From NCBI GenBank assembly GCA_022478985.1, contig JAKSZP010000194.1:85381-149380 (forward strand): a DNA stretch of 64,000 bases, given 5' to 3'. Source of the stretch: Massospora cicadina. Taxonomy: Eukaryota; Entomophthoromycota; Entomophthoromycetes; Entomophthorales; Entomophthoraceae. How positions within the stretch are numbered: position 1 is the stretch's first letter; each line of letters starts with the position of its first letter. The position numbers and the translations under genes were made by a program. Positions 43,861 to 54,016 of the stretch are shown here, one piece after another. Under the pieces are notes generated by a model that was given only the letters and a program-made list of their open reading frames with translations, did not search any database and had not been told where the DNA came from.

Positions 43861-45441
43861 CACAGTATGTACATTCCAGATAAGAAGTACCATGGATGTT
43901 TAATACATAAACATCCAAAGGCTTTTGGTTATTCAGAAATTTGAGAATACCAGCAACGACATGTGAATACTCATAAGCAATTTTCTCTACTGGAATCTCC
44001 ACATCTACCCCCTCTAGAGCAGCTACATGGGTTGAAGGTTTACCATCAGCTGTACCATTCTTCTCAAGGTTTTGCCAAGCGTATGGCTTTTGCACATCCT
44101 GGCGTAACTCTGTGTCTGTGTTATTGGGGTCTCTCCCTCAGCTTGAGGCCAAGATATCGTAGGGAATTTGTAGATAATACAATCATTGGAGTGAGTATCA
44201 AGTATGGCACAACTCGACTTGTGAGAATCATTAGGTAAAGATAGATTTGAATCAGCGGAAGTAGAGCATCCCATCTCTACTCCACTCGATATTTTCCCTG
44301 TTTGTTCATGGCAACTTGAATTGCATTGGCAAAAATTTGCCTAGACATCTAGCTGCATAATATCCTTGTTGACTTCAAGAGAAACAAGTATTTGTAAAAG
44401 GCAATTATCTCTGCATCACACCCATAGTGCCAGGTCTGAAATTAATTGATGAATGGTAACTCATCCAAGGATGAGCTGCTTGATAATAATGGGAGCGGAA
44501 ATGACTTGCCAAAGCGTTAAGGGGGCGAGTATTCCGCAGCAAATTATACCCAAGCCGTTGTTGTTCCAATACTGATGGGGATTTCCAATACTGATGTGGA
44601 TTTATTAGTAGTTGCATGGGCTTTCTGTTCCACATTGGGAGCTATAAAGTGACAGATAGACGGCATAAATGATTAACAATTATAATAATTCCATATCTTC
44701 TTGAATAATGTAAGATATAGCATTATAAATAATGATATGGCTTAATAGCCGCCATCATCTCTATGCTCACTTCCTCATTAGATAAGATATTAGCTCCCAT
44801 CAACACATGAGCCTCTGCCGTGAACAGCTCCATGAACTCCACCAAAGACTCATTTTTTTGAAACTGAATTGTCAAACACTATGCCTTATGCTGAGCCATT
44901 TTCGCTTTGACCCAAACAGATGGACCACGGTCTCCTTCACCTTTGAATAGGTTACAGTACTATTCACAAGGTAACATGTGACCTGGTCAGCGCTTGCAAT
45001 GTCCAAAGCGGATAACAACAAATTGGATTTCCACTGATTGGAAGCCCCCTCTATGCCAGATTAAACTTCTTGAACTACTCATGTATGTTTTTGTCACGGT
45101 TAAATGGGGGCAGCTTGTCGCTGCAGATCTCCTCCTCCTAATAAATTTATTTAATTATACTCTTCACAGTATAGCGAATTGGTATTGCTGCCTAAGAGGT
45201 TGGCAAGTTAATTTACTTGGTCACCCACCAGGTGCAGTTGGTAAAAGGCCTTGGTGAGCTGCTCGTTTAAACTTTTATTTCTAAAAAAATTGCTTTTTTT
45301 TGAGCCTGAAGTAATGTATCCAAGGCAAGCTTCAGTTCTGCATATTGAGATGATTTGACAAACTGGGTAGTCTCTCATCAATGCGAGCTGGTTGCACAAT
45401 TGTTTTTAACAAAGTATGAAACCTTTAAATTGTTGATTAAT
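43861..45441 (-). pseudogene. Element C gag
   Basis: The rest of the 167-codon frame plus 44274-44023 and 44635-44405 covers the C-terminal part of gag. YLECTYCDIFVQ sits just before protease. The Ser/Asn-rich stretch MGCSTSADSNLSLPNDSHKS precedes it. Frame 44635-44405 (MWNRKPMQLLINPHQYWKS...) lies in gag proper. The N-terminal half, 44640-45441, has no open frame. Confidence 0.55.
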
Positions 45442-45463
45442 GGGCCCCTGTAGTGAGCACCAC
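45442..45463 (-). promoter_or_regulatory. Element C primer binding site
   Basis: On the minus strand, TGGTGCTCACTACAGGGG lies one base after the LTR end TAACA. It is the clearest family A primer site, and its complement ends CCA as a tRNA would. Confidence 0.75.
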
Positions 45464-45965
45464 TGTTACTTTTCAGCTGATTTTCCTGATTCTGCTAAAT
45501 GGGTTGCACGGGGTAAACCCACTGAGCAACATACAAAAGATATGAGGATCGCTGGCCCTAATAAATACTAAATAATGATAATAAAGACTTTAATAAGGAG
45601 ATATTGCCCTGATGATATCACTTTATTTAATATTTAAACTAACAGATACTTCCATTACTTGCCTACTACTTCTTCTTTGCGTAAAAACTTCCTCTTCTCA
45701 GTCTCATGATCAACTCTTGATCTTTGTTATTCCTCAGAAGATTCAACATGCTCCAGTTAGTCAATTCTCTATTTGCTATGAACTAGGTGTTTCATTTGCA
45801 TATTAGGCTTCAACAGAATTCTCCAAATAGTCCAAACCATTATTCTTTGATCAAACTCACTTCACATTGACATAATCAATTTCTCAATCTCAAGGCTCAC
45901 CTCCAATCTATATTATGATCCACCAGAACTATAGCTTATCATCCGGTCATATTGAAATCTTGACA
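45464..45965 (-). repeat. Element C 5' LTR
   Basis: This is the 502-bp partner of 39876-40377. It starts TGTCAAGATTTC on the minus strand and ends AGTAACA. Confidence 0.9.
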
Positions 45966-45970
45966 GAGAA

Positions 45971-46467
45971 TAAGAAATAAGCAATGTAAAAATTATTCAA
46001 TGATATTGAGGGAACAAAGTGTGATCTGACTTTTTAGCCTTGTAACGCATTTTCTCCTTGGTGTACCTGTTTATAAACTGGGTTGACTAGAAGCTTCCCA
46101 CTACTATGACAGATAAATAGCTTTAAGGTCTTTAGGGTCTGATAAGGGCCATACTCCTGATAGATCCTAGTACACTGGATCTACCCAGTGCTGTTCTTCA
46201 ACATTGTTGACCAGTGAGATGTGATAAGGAGTGATTGCAAGATCCGCGGGCTTTATAGGATTTGCAACCATTTCTAAAGTTCATTTGAGATGTCTTTACT
46301 AAGATGAAATATTTAGAACGTAAAGGCTCCATATGAACTAAAATAGATTCTTCAGTGCTATGGAAGAGGGTATAGTGAGTATCTTAGTGATGACTATAAT
46401 TTTTCTGGAGTAACGCTGCCATAATTCTATAGTTTGCCTCAATTTCTATTTAGAAGTTATATCTTTT
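45971..46467 (-). pseudogene. Element H 5' internal region (gag side), unrecognised
   Basis: This lies between element C and the H 5' LTR. A minus-strand reading gives coding-like pieces (ITPYHISLVNNVEEQHWVDP and LSGVWPLSDPKDLKAI near 46110-46230) broken by stops. By position it should be H gag, but I recognise no gag motif and no primer site next to the LTR. Confidence 0.35.
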
Positions 46468-46651
46468 TGTTAGGACTAGGATGAGCCAAGAGAAAACTGG
46501 GCTGTAGGCGCGGGTGTCTGAAGCCTCCTAACAGTAGCTACAGACTTCAAGGCGACTCTCAGCCTTTAGAAATCAACTTATGTAAAGTGGGAGAGAGTTT
46601 TTGGGTTTCATGCTTAGGTGGTATTGCAGGGGAGGTGTTCGCAGCGTTGGT

Positions 46652-46660
46652 TAAACTATT
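46652..46660. repeat. LINE3 target-site duplication, left
   Basis: TAAACTATT here is identical to TAAACTATT at 48597-48605. Confidence 0.75.
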
Positions 46661-48596
46661 TTGAATTTATTTTGATGCACGCCGACCAAGGGACAGACAA
46701 TACCAAAGCTTGAAGATCTAAAAAAACTAACAAACTAACCACTTGAATAGAATAAAACGACCGCCCAAAACGAGTGGGAAAAACACTACAAATGAGAATA
46801 CAACCAACCAGGTGGGACAGCGCTGAGGCGCTCAACCCACCATGGTAGAAGGGAGGGGGATCGGGGGGATTATCCTTAGTATCAGATTCCAACTCAATGA
46901 GAGTGCAGGACAAGGAGGAGAGCAAAGGGGTGGGGTGATCAGCGACATGGGAAGCAAGGATGCTGATGACTGGCTGTTTGATGAAATTATCTGAGGCCAG
47001 TAAGTCACTAATGTATTTGGAAAAGCAGGCCTCCACCTTAAAGCGGAGGGAAGGAAGCTGGGACAATAAAGCCATGGAGGCGTGGGTGATTCTTGGGTTA
47101 TTCTTTGAGGTGGTAACCACTTTCTGGATGGTGGCATTAGCTCTATTGTAAGCAAATAGAATTGGCTGTTTGTTAGGCGGGGATGTAGACAGCTTGATGA
47201 TGGAAAGAGAAAGTTGTGTGGTTAGTGCTACTACTGATGACTCAGCCATCTCACGAATGGTGGATATGACATGGTGAGCAGCTGCCACAATAGTGAGCAG
47301 GTGATCCGAGTGGAACTACAAGGCATCCAGCTGGGGGGCGTAAGATTGTTGAGTGACCAAATTGGGGTTTTGTACTTGGATAAATTCGTCATATGTGGGC
47401 TTCGAGGCTTCAATTTAATAACCCATCTCATCAGTTTCAGCCAATGAGGACCATGGGTTCATTTCAAATTCGAAATCAGGTTCAGTGGATTGAAGTGGAG
47501 TGGTGGGCAGCTGCAGAATAACATGGAAACCCACATTTGTCAAAGCTGTTTCCTGATTGGATGAGGCACAAGTGGCACTGGCCTGAGGAAGGGGTTGGCT
47601 GCAATAGGCGCTGAAGCGGCAGCAGGCTTTGAAGGAGGGGGTAGGATTGTACCACATGCCAGAAAAGCAGTGGGATGCAGAGAAAATTGTGGGCCAGATG
47701 ATGATATTGCTGGGCAAGAGGAGGCCGCGAGGGAGGGGCATTTACACTTTGAGTGATCTAACTCAAAGTAGGAAGGGCAGATGGTCCTCCCGCCCTTGAC
47801 GTGGGCCCAGAATGGGTGGTTGGGGCAGAGGGAATGATGGCATGGGGGAAGTGCAACACAATTTTAGAAAATTCTGGGCTGATCATGGCAAATTTTCAAG
47901 GCCCAGCTAGGTGAGCGGCCCCATTGGGGACCATAAACTGAAGGATGGGGTTGGAGCTGTATGCAGTCAAACCTTCCATCAGCTCCTGATGGAGCACTGC
48001 GTGGGGAGATGGTGGGTAACCCCAAGAACTGAACCACCATGGTGGTATCAGTGGGGAGCTGGGTACACGTTCTTGGGATAGGGGTGCCCTTGAAAACCAG
48101 GGGCTCTGTAGCCGCAGTGGCAGTGTCAGATTCACAAGTGAAGCCCAAGTCAAAATACCCCTTAAAGGGATGGAAGTCTATAAAGCCATCCATCAGCATC
48201 ACCACCTGGGCCAAGTTGATAATTGCTTGTTACTCATATGGTAACAATCTCCTGTACTTGACCTGAAGGCCAAAATGAAGCCTGGAGTGGGGGAGAACGA
48301 TTGGGCTGCAAGGCACAGCCTGGGCACATGCCAGGTGGATGGTGAGATCCTTGGGCAGATTAAACAATCTGAGGACTTAGTGGGACTGGATGAACCAGTC
48401 TGAGTGCATTTTTCACCAGACAGAAAACGCTGGGTGGGGTTTTGCTGCTGCCCCATAATAGAGCAGCCAGCGGCAAATCTGACATCATTGGGGATTAAAT
48501 GGGAGTGGCAGGCATAGGATCAATAGTTGTTTTACTTACATTTTTGAATAAATTCGCTCAAAAGTAACTCCAAGCGCAAAGAAAAGTTCCGTTAAA
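46661..48596 (-). mobile_element. LINE3: ORF1-only (HAL1-like) non-LTR element, minus strand
   Basis: This 1.94-kb element is bounded by a perfect 9-bp TSD. Its structure copies LINE1: ORF1 domains, zinc knuckle, Ser/Pro-rich linker, C-terminal HGGLSASALSHLV, then the tail (46661-46708, minus strand CTTGGTCGGCG...AATAAATT). It has no endonuclease or RT. Its 5' end shares AACTTTTCTTT with LINE2 and a TTACTTTTGAGCGA-like segment with LINE1. Confidence 0.8.
46662..48460 (-). pseudogene. LINE3 ORF1p remnant
   Basis: From the right: MDGFIDFHPFKGYFDLGFTC (domain 1, about 48170-48110) and a second domain. A knuckle TICPSYFELDHSKCKCP (about 47735-47785) follows, in which the second Cys of CCHC is Tyr. 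FEMNPWSSLAETDEMGY is near 47410-47470. A 210-codon frame (47288-46656) then contains MAAAHHVISTIREMAESSVV, RFKVEACFSKYISDLLASDN and the C-terminal VLSVPWSACIKINSK, whose last codons are the conserved 3' tail itself. Confidence 0.7.
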
Positions 48597-48605
48597 TAAA
48601 CTATT
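48597..48605. repeat. LINE3 target-site duplication, right
   Basis: TAAACTATT pairs with 46652-46660. Confidence 0.75.
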
Positions 48606-49409
48606 ATTCTTAGACAACTTTATTGAAAAGATTTTCCATAGTCTCTCCTTCAATTTTTGTTAGCAAAAACCTGGTATTTTCAAACTAAATATAATTGAAC
48701 AAGAAAATTTAAGATAGATATGAAAAAGAATATCCATAATAGAAATAACCAAAACTACCATTAGCAGGGTACTTGTTTAATTTTTTAGTGAGGGAGGATA
48801 TATAAATCAAAGATTTGGGGTTGAATACCCATTTTTTATATGATAGTGACAGGGATCATTGCTTTAATTGACTCTTCATAGTAACAATATTTGAGAATAT
48901 CCCTACAATATTCTTAGGCTGCTAAAAAAGGTTCCAAATGTCCAAATTTGGTTATACAATTTCAAGTTTGGTGACGTTTTTGATTCCTGTTTCTAACTTA
49001 TCATTTTAATCTTGCCCGTTATGACTTATCTAATAAATGTATTTCACATGATTTTGTCACAAGTGTTGAATTTTTTCCTTTCATGGTGAATCCTGATTGA
49101 GTTAACTGTTGATGATGGGGATTAGGACCGTGGTGCTGATATAACAAAATTGCCTAAATCTAAACAGAGTTGTCTAATGTTTTTAGTTAAGCTCTGAAGC
49201 TTTCAAATCAAAGATGGGTTTGAGCATATGATTATGTTAAAAAGGAACCTGAAAGGCAGTGAGTAGCAGCTGCTACCCATTTCTCATCCAGGGTATGCCC
49301 TAGGTCAGAAATCTGGTTGAAAGCAAGGACTTGAGGTTTTCCTTTTAAAGCTGAAGGGTTCATGACTTAGTATTCTTTTAGTCCGATGAAGCGGGCCTGC
49401 TAAAGCTAC

Positions 49410-49425
49410 ATTATATATAGATAAT
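49410..49425. repeat. SINE target-site duplication, left
   Basis: ATTATATATAGATAAT is identical to 49706-49721. The sequence is low in complexity, but 16 identical bases exactly at both ends of the SINE are convincing. Confidence 0.8.
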
Positions 49426-49705
49426 TTATTTACTTGAGGTGGGCTGACTAGGGGATGATACAGCAACGTTTAAGGGAAATTGATGAATGGTAAAGGAGGA
49501 TAAAATCTGGAAAACCTCCATGCACAGCATATTATAAGCCAAGATCTCCATGGACTGCCTTTGCTATTCGCTATCTCAGTTTGGGGCATTGGTGCACAAT
49601 GCCAACACAGTCATAATTGTCCCCTACCCAAAGTTCCAGTATTAGAATCAAACTTGGGGAGGCAGCAGTAGAGGTCCCTACTCTACCACTTGGGTATCAT
49701 CCCCT
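49426..49705 (-). mobile_element. tRNA-derived SINE with LINE-type 3' tail
   Basis: This 280-bp element on the minus strand is flanked by a perfect 16-bp TSD. Its 5' end (right) is a tRNA-like head with box A and box B. A unique body of about 150 bp follows. Its 3' end reads ATCCCCTAGTCAGCCCACCT then CAAGTAAATAA, which aligns with the LINE1 tail ATCCCCTGGTCGGCGTACCT then CAAATAAATT. It encodes no protein. Such elements are transcribed by RNA polymerase III and copied by the partner LINE's RT. Confidence 0.82.
49630..49705 (-). promoter_or_regulatory. tRNA-like head of the SINE (RNA polymerase III promoter)
   Basis: Read leftwards it starts GGGGATGATACCCAAGTGG, then TAGAGTAGGG. TACCCAAGTGG fits box A (TRGYNNARNNG) with one mismatch. 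AGTTTGATTCT fits box B (GGTTCGANNCC) at eight of eleven positions, C-to-T changes included, about 31 bases downstream. The GGGGATG...AAGTGGTAGAG start is close to alanine tRNAs as I know them. The anticodon and acceptor arms no longer fold, so it is not a functional tRNA. Confidence 0.7.
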
Positions 49706-49721
49706 ATTATATATAGATAAT
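49706..49721. repeat. SINE target-site duplication, right
   Basis: ATTATATATAGATAAT pairs with 49410-49425. Confidence 0.8.
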
Positions 49722-51812
49722 AATAACTACAATACTGATTCATAAATAGATTTTGTTGATATTTTATATTTTGATCTGTTAAAATAAGTTTTGTATAGAA
49801 TGCTTGATACTATCAATAGCATTATGTGATATAAGTCAAATCTTGACTTGAAGTGGTTTACTTGATCATGAATGAGATTCCTAAAATTACAACTTTATTA
49901 ATATGTTACATTGATAGTTACAAATTTTAATTTTTGGGAGGGTTAGTTATCAGATCAAACTCTCCAAAATTATTACAGATTATTTGAAAATTATTTGTGC
50001 CTTAGGTTTCCAGCCACAGGCTACAAGTCTAAGAGACGCCAGAATTTTTTATCATCATCATACTAGAATGTGACAGTTTGTGTAGCTCTTGATGGGCTAT
50101 TATATTAGAATCTGGTTGAACACCATGGCTCTTTATCTTAAAAAAATTCCTTTTTTATTCTCACCAAATAAATCACTTCTGTATGTACCTATTTGTGTTT
50201 TATATAAAGTTTATTTCTTTGGGTACAGTTTGGGTGAAAGTAAATAAACATTCTGTGAAACTTCTCCTGAGAAGTTGCTTGTCTTTATTGAGAGTTCCAT
50301 TAAGGTATATAGACTTAAGACCACCAGGCTGGAGAATGGGACCTAATATGCTACTTAAAAAGATGCATAAAGAGGCAGTTCACTATAGATGCACCATGCA
50401 GGTGACCAGAGGTTACTAGGCATAAATTAACTACATCCCAACCTACATATTAATATCAGGATTAAGCCATAACATTTGAGTTCACTTTGAAAGCTCTCAT
50501 AGGTGGCTGAGGCTAGCTTGGAACGGTGTAACGTTGCACCTTGATTTTTTGGGGATTTAATGCATCATTTTCCTGGATGAGATTCTGGGACTTTCATCAT
50601 ATTTGACTTCTTGCACTATTGTGCTTGGGTGAGCAGGTACCATCCTTTATAAAATATAAAGTGTGTTGAAACTCTTATATGTTGGTTGTGGAGCTGCATT
50701 ATAAGCAGATTCTAAGATCTCCGTCCATCACATTATTTCAGGATTGGGATCATTTATGTGAGACTGGATCCTAATGAATAGCATCCCATACAGAGCTACA
50801 CATTCAAACTTTAGGCATAGCAAGCCTAACAAGCTCCAGTTTCCCAGAGACCAACTGGCTTTTGATTGAAAACTTAAACTTATACCAAATTTACCAAAAT
50901 TCTATTAATATATAATTATTGTGTTAAATTTTATACTAAATCTCACCAGAAAATTTGGACTTTGTGACTCTTCATGTAGCAAATTTCCTAAGCCCTAATC
51001 TATGGAGGTTTATGCACAATCAAAACTGACTGTTACAAAAATAAACAACAATTCACTAAGACTGTTTATGATACTATTAATTCAAGATAATTATTTAAAA
51101 ATGTTGAACTTGTTATCAACTAATCAACTTAGCTGATTTTACAATCAATTCAAACTATATAAATATTAACAAAACAAGGACTATATGTTTGTATGTAAGT
51201 TGGTAGTTTTTTGTATAATTATTTACTTAGTTTTATATATATTTCTTAATAATTTTTCTCATGAAAATAGCATTTTCATTAAAACAAAATGTATACTTTG
51301 ATATATCTTTTTATGTAAAGTACCAATAAAATCCACTTTTAGGATTTTACTATAAAAATAAAATATAGAGGTAGGACTTATTGGACAGATTACCATATGA
51401 CAGAATCTAGATTTTCTATACTAAGTTCCATATATGTATTTTTAGGTAATATCTATAATAAAAGCGATAACTCCAGTTATAGGAGTAATAAAATTACTAA
51501 AAAAAAGAAAGTATATCTGACACCATGGTTAGCACACTAGAGTAAACTTAGTCGCCAGTTCAGTTCTATAGACTAACTTATAGATTATTAATTTTATTTA
51601 ATATTTAGGTTTTATATCTAATGTTACAATAGATTGTAATTTGATAATTAGGTTTTTATCTCTTGTTTTAGTGCTATCTTAATATAAACTTTTTTAATAT
51701 CTTTAACATAAATAATGAACTCTGATTATGATAGTATAATTTGACTAAATTTATTACTAACTCCAGAATTATATGTATAAATATCATTTCTTTATTGGGT
51801 TTATATTATCCT
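49722..51812. other. AT-rich interval, nothing recognised
   Basis: The first kilobase (to about 50880) has mixed composition and one 78-codon plus frame (50183-50419, MYLFVFYIKFISLGTVWVKV...) without recognisable motifs. From 50880 the sequence is very AT-rich. I find no LTR ends, RT motifs or RNA genes. It could be an old eroded element or ordinary spacer. Confidence 0.45.
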
Positions 51813-52306
51813 TGTTAACTTTTGGCAGTATTGATTGAATCCACTAAGCTGTTTCACAGGTTTAACACCACTGAGCATCAAAATGGATGATATGAAGATT
51901 GTTAATCCTTGGTAAATGACAATTAATAAATAAATAAAGATTATGGCTCCAATGGATATCAATTTATCTAATATAAAATAACGGACTATCTCTGCTAAAC
52001 CTTTTTTTTCTCTTTTCATCCAAAAGACCTCTCCTATCCATTCTCTCATTCAGCTCTTGATCATTTATATTCTTAGTCTATTTTGGCCGTCAGCAAAAGT
52101 AACTCTCTATTCACTACAATTTTAGGGGTTTCATCCCATTATCGAGACTTTGGTAGAATTCCCTCTACTTGCCAAACTATTACACAACTATTGATTCGCT
52201 TCAAGTTGAAATAAATTACTAAACAAATCTCAAAAATCACTTTTACACTTGATATAAAATCCACTGAACATATGGCTTTATCATCCATTCATACCAATTT
52301 TTGACA
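51813..52306 (-). repeat. Element I 3' LTR
   Basis: Plus-strand ends are TGTTA and TGACA. The internal ACCACTGAGCATC...GGATGATATGAAGATTGTTA block matches the other family A LTRs. Polypurine tract complement TTACCCCTCTTGACTGG follows at 52307-52323. Confidence 0.87.
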
Positions 52307-52329
52307 TTACCCCTCTTGACTGGACAATA

Positions 52330-53002
52330 ATTCCTTTAATGTTTATAAGACCGTAGGAACTTAGCATGTAATTAGTTGATAATCTGACCACCTGCAGGTT
52401 CTTTAATGGTGTAGGCATTGATCCCAAACTTCTTAAATATCTCAAATGGCTCTGTCCATATGTTAGAAAGCTTTTTATTTCCTTTCAAATCCATGTTGAT
52501 CCTATAACAATATATAATCTTCTTATGACGAACTGTGGGACTCAACTATGTCTACCTTGGTCAACTGCCTGATCACAAATCTTATTACTAATCTAATAGA
52601 ATAAGCTTCAAATTGAGTCTTATCAGTGTGTACGTTAAGTTGGTCAGATAATACTGTAATTTTACTTTGCCGGTATCCATCTCACTGGAGTAAAGCAATG
52701 CTGGCAAAGCTAGAGGTCTACCATAAAGTAATTGGAAATGAATCTTCCCCATTGACAAGTGGTAGCTGAAATTATACCTAAAGATGGCGTTGGATAAGAG
52801 GGTACTCCACTCATATGGAAGATCCTTTATGAGATTATAGAAGGTGTTCACCAATGTTCTATTAACCCATTCACCCATACCATTAGATTCAGGGTGGTAC
52901 GGTGTAGTTAAGACCCCGTGGATTGCAATTATCTAATTATCTTGAGAAGGACATGAGACGTATAATTTGATCCATTGTCTGTAAGAAAATACTGAGGACA
53001 GC
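52330..53002 (-). pseudogene. Element I integrase, C-terminal part
   Basis: The frame 52878-52588 reads MGEWVNRTLVNTFYNLIKDL, YEWSTLLSNAIFRYNFSYHL, SMGKIHFQLLYG and LPALLYSSEMDTGKV, the end of the core and the linker. The Glu of NGxxERxN is visible as GEWVN. Upstream core sequence is separated from it by insertion J. Confidence 0.78.
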
Positions 53003-54011
53003 TGTCAGAAATTTGACTTTGGGCTCTGCAAGTTGGCAGGCTAATCAGTACGAAGACTGGTCAGCCCTTGCCATTTTTGCCTTAGGCGTCGGGGCTAGCA
53101 GTGCCAGCTAACCCCTTGGCATGTCACCCATGCTATTTTGGGGATCCCCTTTAACCTAAACTACAACCAACGAAATAAATATAAGCTTATAAAAAAGGTA
53201 GAATAGGCAAAGGGAGATATATTGAAAGGGAAGCGTTAGGTATTTATACTATTTACAAAAGGGATACTGCGCCCATCACCAACCTATCAGCTCTACCGCT
53301 GGTTCTTCCAGCCAACCACTTCTATTCTTCTTTTCTTCTATATTTACTTTATTTTCTTCCCTGGTGTTGACCCTCACATTCCATCCTTCTCGATGTCCAA
53401 ATTAGTTTTGATTCATCCTCAGCCTTAAGTTGCTGGTGAACCATATAAATAAATAATCTAAATAAACGTCAAATTTGGATTTGACCTTCAAATTAATAAA
53501 GATGTGCCAGAAAATACTTTGTTCACTTGTTTTTGATTGGAATATCTTGGCATCTCACCAACATCTATTCTCACCTTATCTTGATAATAAATGAGGCACC
53601 AGAAACAACCTTGGCCACCTCAACTCATAATTGTCAGATCCACTGACATTGGATAATCAGGCAGCGAACATCTGAAGCGATGCATCAGCTTTCCACCAGA
53701 AATCCCACAACAGACCACGAATGGCCATTGGCGTTGACCACTGATTTCGCTGACTGATTAAATTATCCTCAGCTGATAGTTGCCAGTGAACCTTTTACTA
53801 ATTTGGGGCCACCAATTGGCCCCACTCAAACCTAAAATACCAACCAGGGCGGAATACTAATTTTGGCTCAACCCAAATTGGGGAGCAACTAACCAGCAAT
53901 CACATTTAAAGCACACAAAATTCAGTCAATAAACCTCTCCACCAGGATTGGCTATATCATTTCAAATAACGCTTTATCATTGGAAGATTCCATCTGGTTA
54001 AAATTCTGACA
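53003..54011. repeat. Solo-LTR-like insertion J in element I integrase
   Basis: This 1009-bp segment starts TGTCAGAA and ends TTCTGACA, an 8-bp perfect terminal inverted repeat with TG...CA ends. ACAGC (52998-53002) and ATAGC (54012-54016) flank it, a 5-bp TSD with one C/T difference. Removing it restores integrase sequence. It has no long frame. A solo LTR left by recombination between two LTRs is the best explanation. Orientation is uncertain: the minus-strand start resembles family A LTR starts, while an AATAAA-type signal near 53937 suggests plus. Confidence 0.65.
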
Positions 54012-54016
54012 ATAGC

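Larger units (their letters stand above)
39876..45965 (-). mobile_element. Ty3/gypsy element C, minus strand, complete outline
   Basis: This 6.1-kb family A copy has no nested insertion. Its LTRs are both 502 bp, and the flanks GATAA (39871-39875) and GAGAA (45966-45970) match at four of five bases. Order on the minus strand: LTR, primer site, gag, protease, RT, RNase H, integrase, polypurine tract, LTR. It is the best template here for the family A layout, although stops occur in all domains. It inserted into element H. Confidence 0.9.
20904..49410 (-). mobile_element. Gypsy-type element H, minus strand, multiply interrupted
   Basis: Two 1.0-kb repeats (20904-21904 and 46468-49410, the latter enlarged by LINE3) flank minus-strand pol fragments in the right order: RT and RNase H at 37925-39350, integrase at 22240-23441. 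Between them lie A3 (23447-37919) and C (39876-45965). Removing A3, C and LINE3 leaves an element of about 6 kb. The right-hand RT and left-hand integrase only make sense as one element once A3 is excised, and A3's own TSD supports that cut. No clear TSD of H itself was found. Confidence 0.7.
46468..49410 (-). repeat. Element H 5' LTR, interrupted by LINE3
   Basis: Without LINE3 and one TSD copy this is about 998 bp, close to the 1001 bp of its partner at 20904-21904. The plus-strand left end is TGTTAGG and the right end is CTACA. Homology is clear on both sides of LINE3 (CAAGAGAAAACTGGG at about 46486; TTTGGTTATACAATTTCA near 48945). Confidence 0.68.

Noticed and set aside
51520..51585. tRNA-like stretch (CCATGGTTAGCAC ... 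AGTTCAGTTCTA) suggesting a tRNA gene or second SINE head
   Set aside because: The anticodon loop would lack the invariant U33, the acceptor and T arms do not pair, and no TSD or tail was found.
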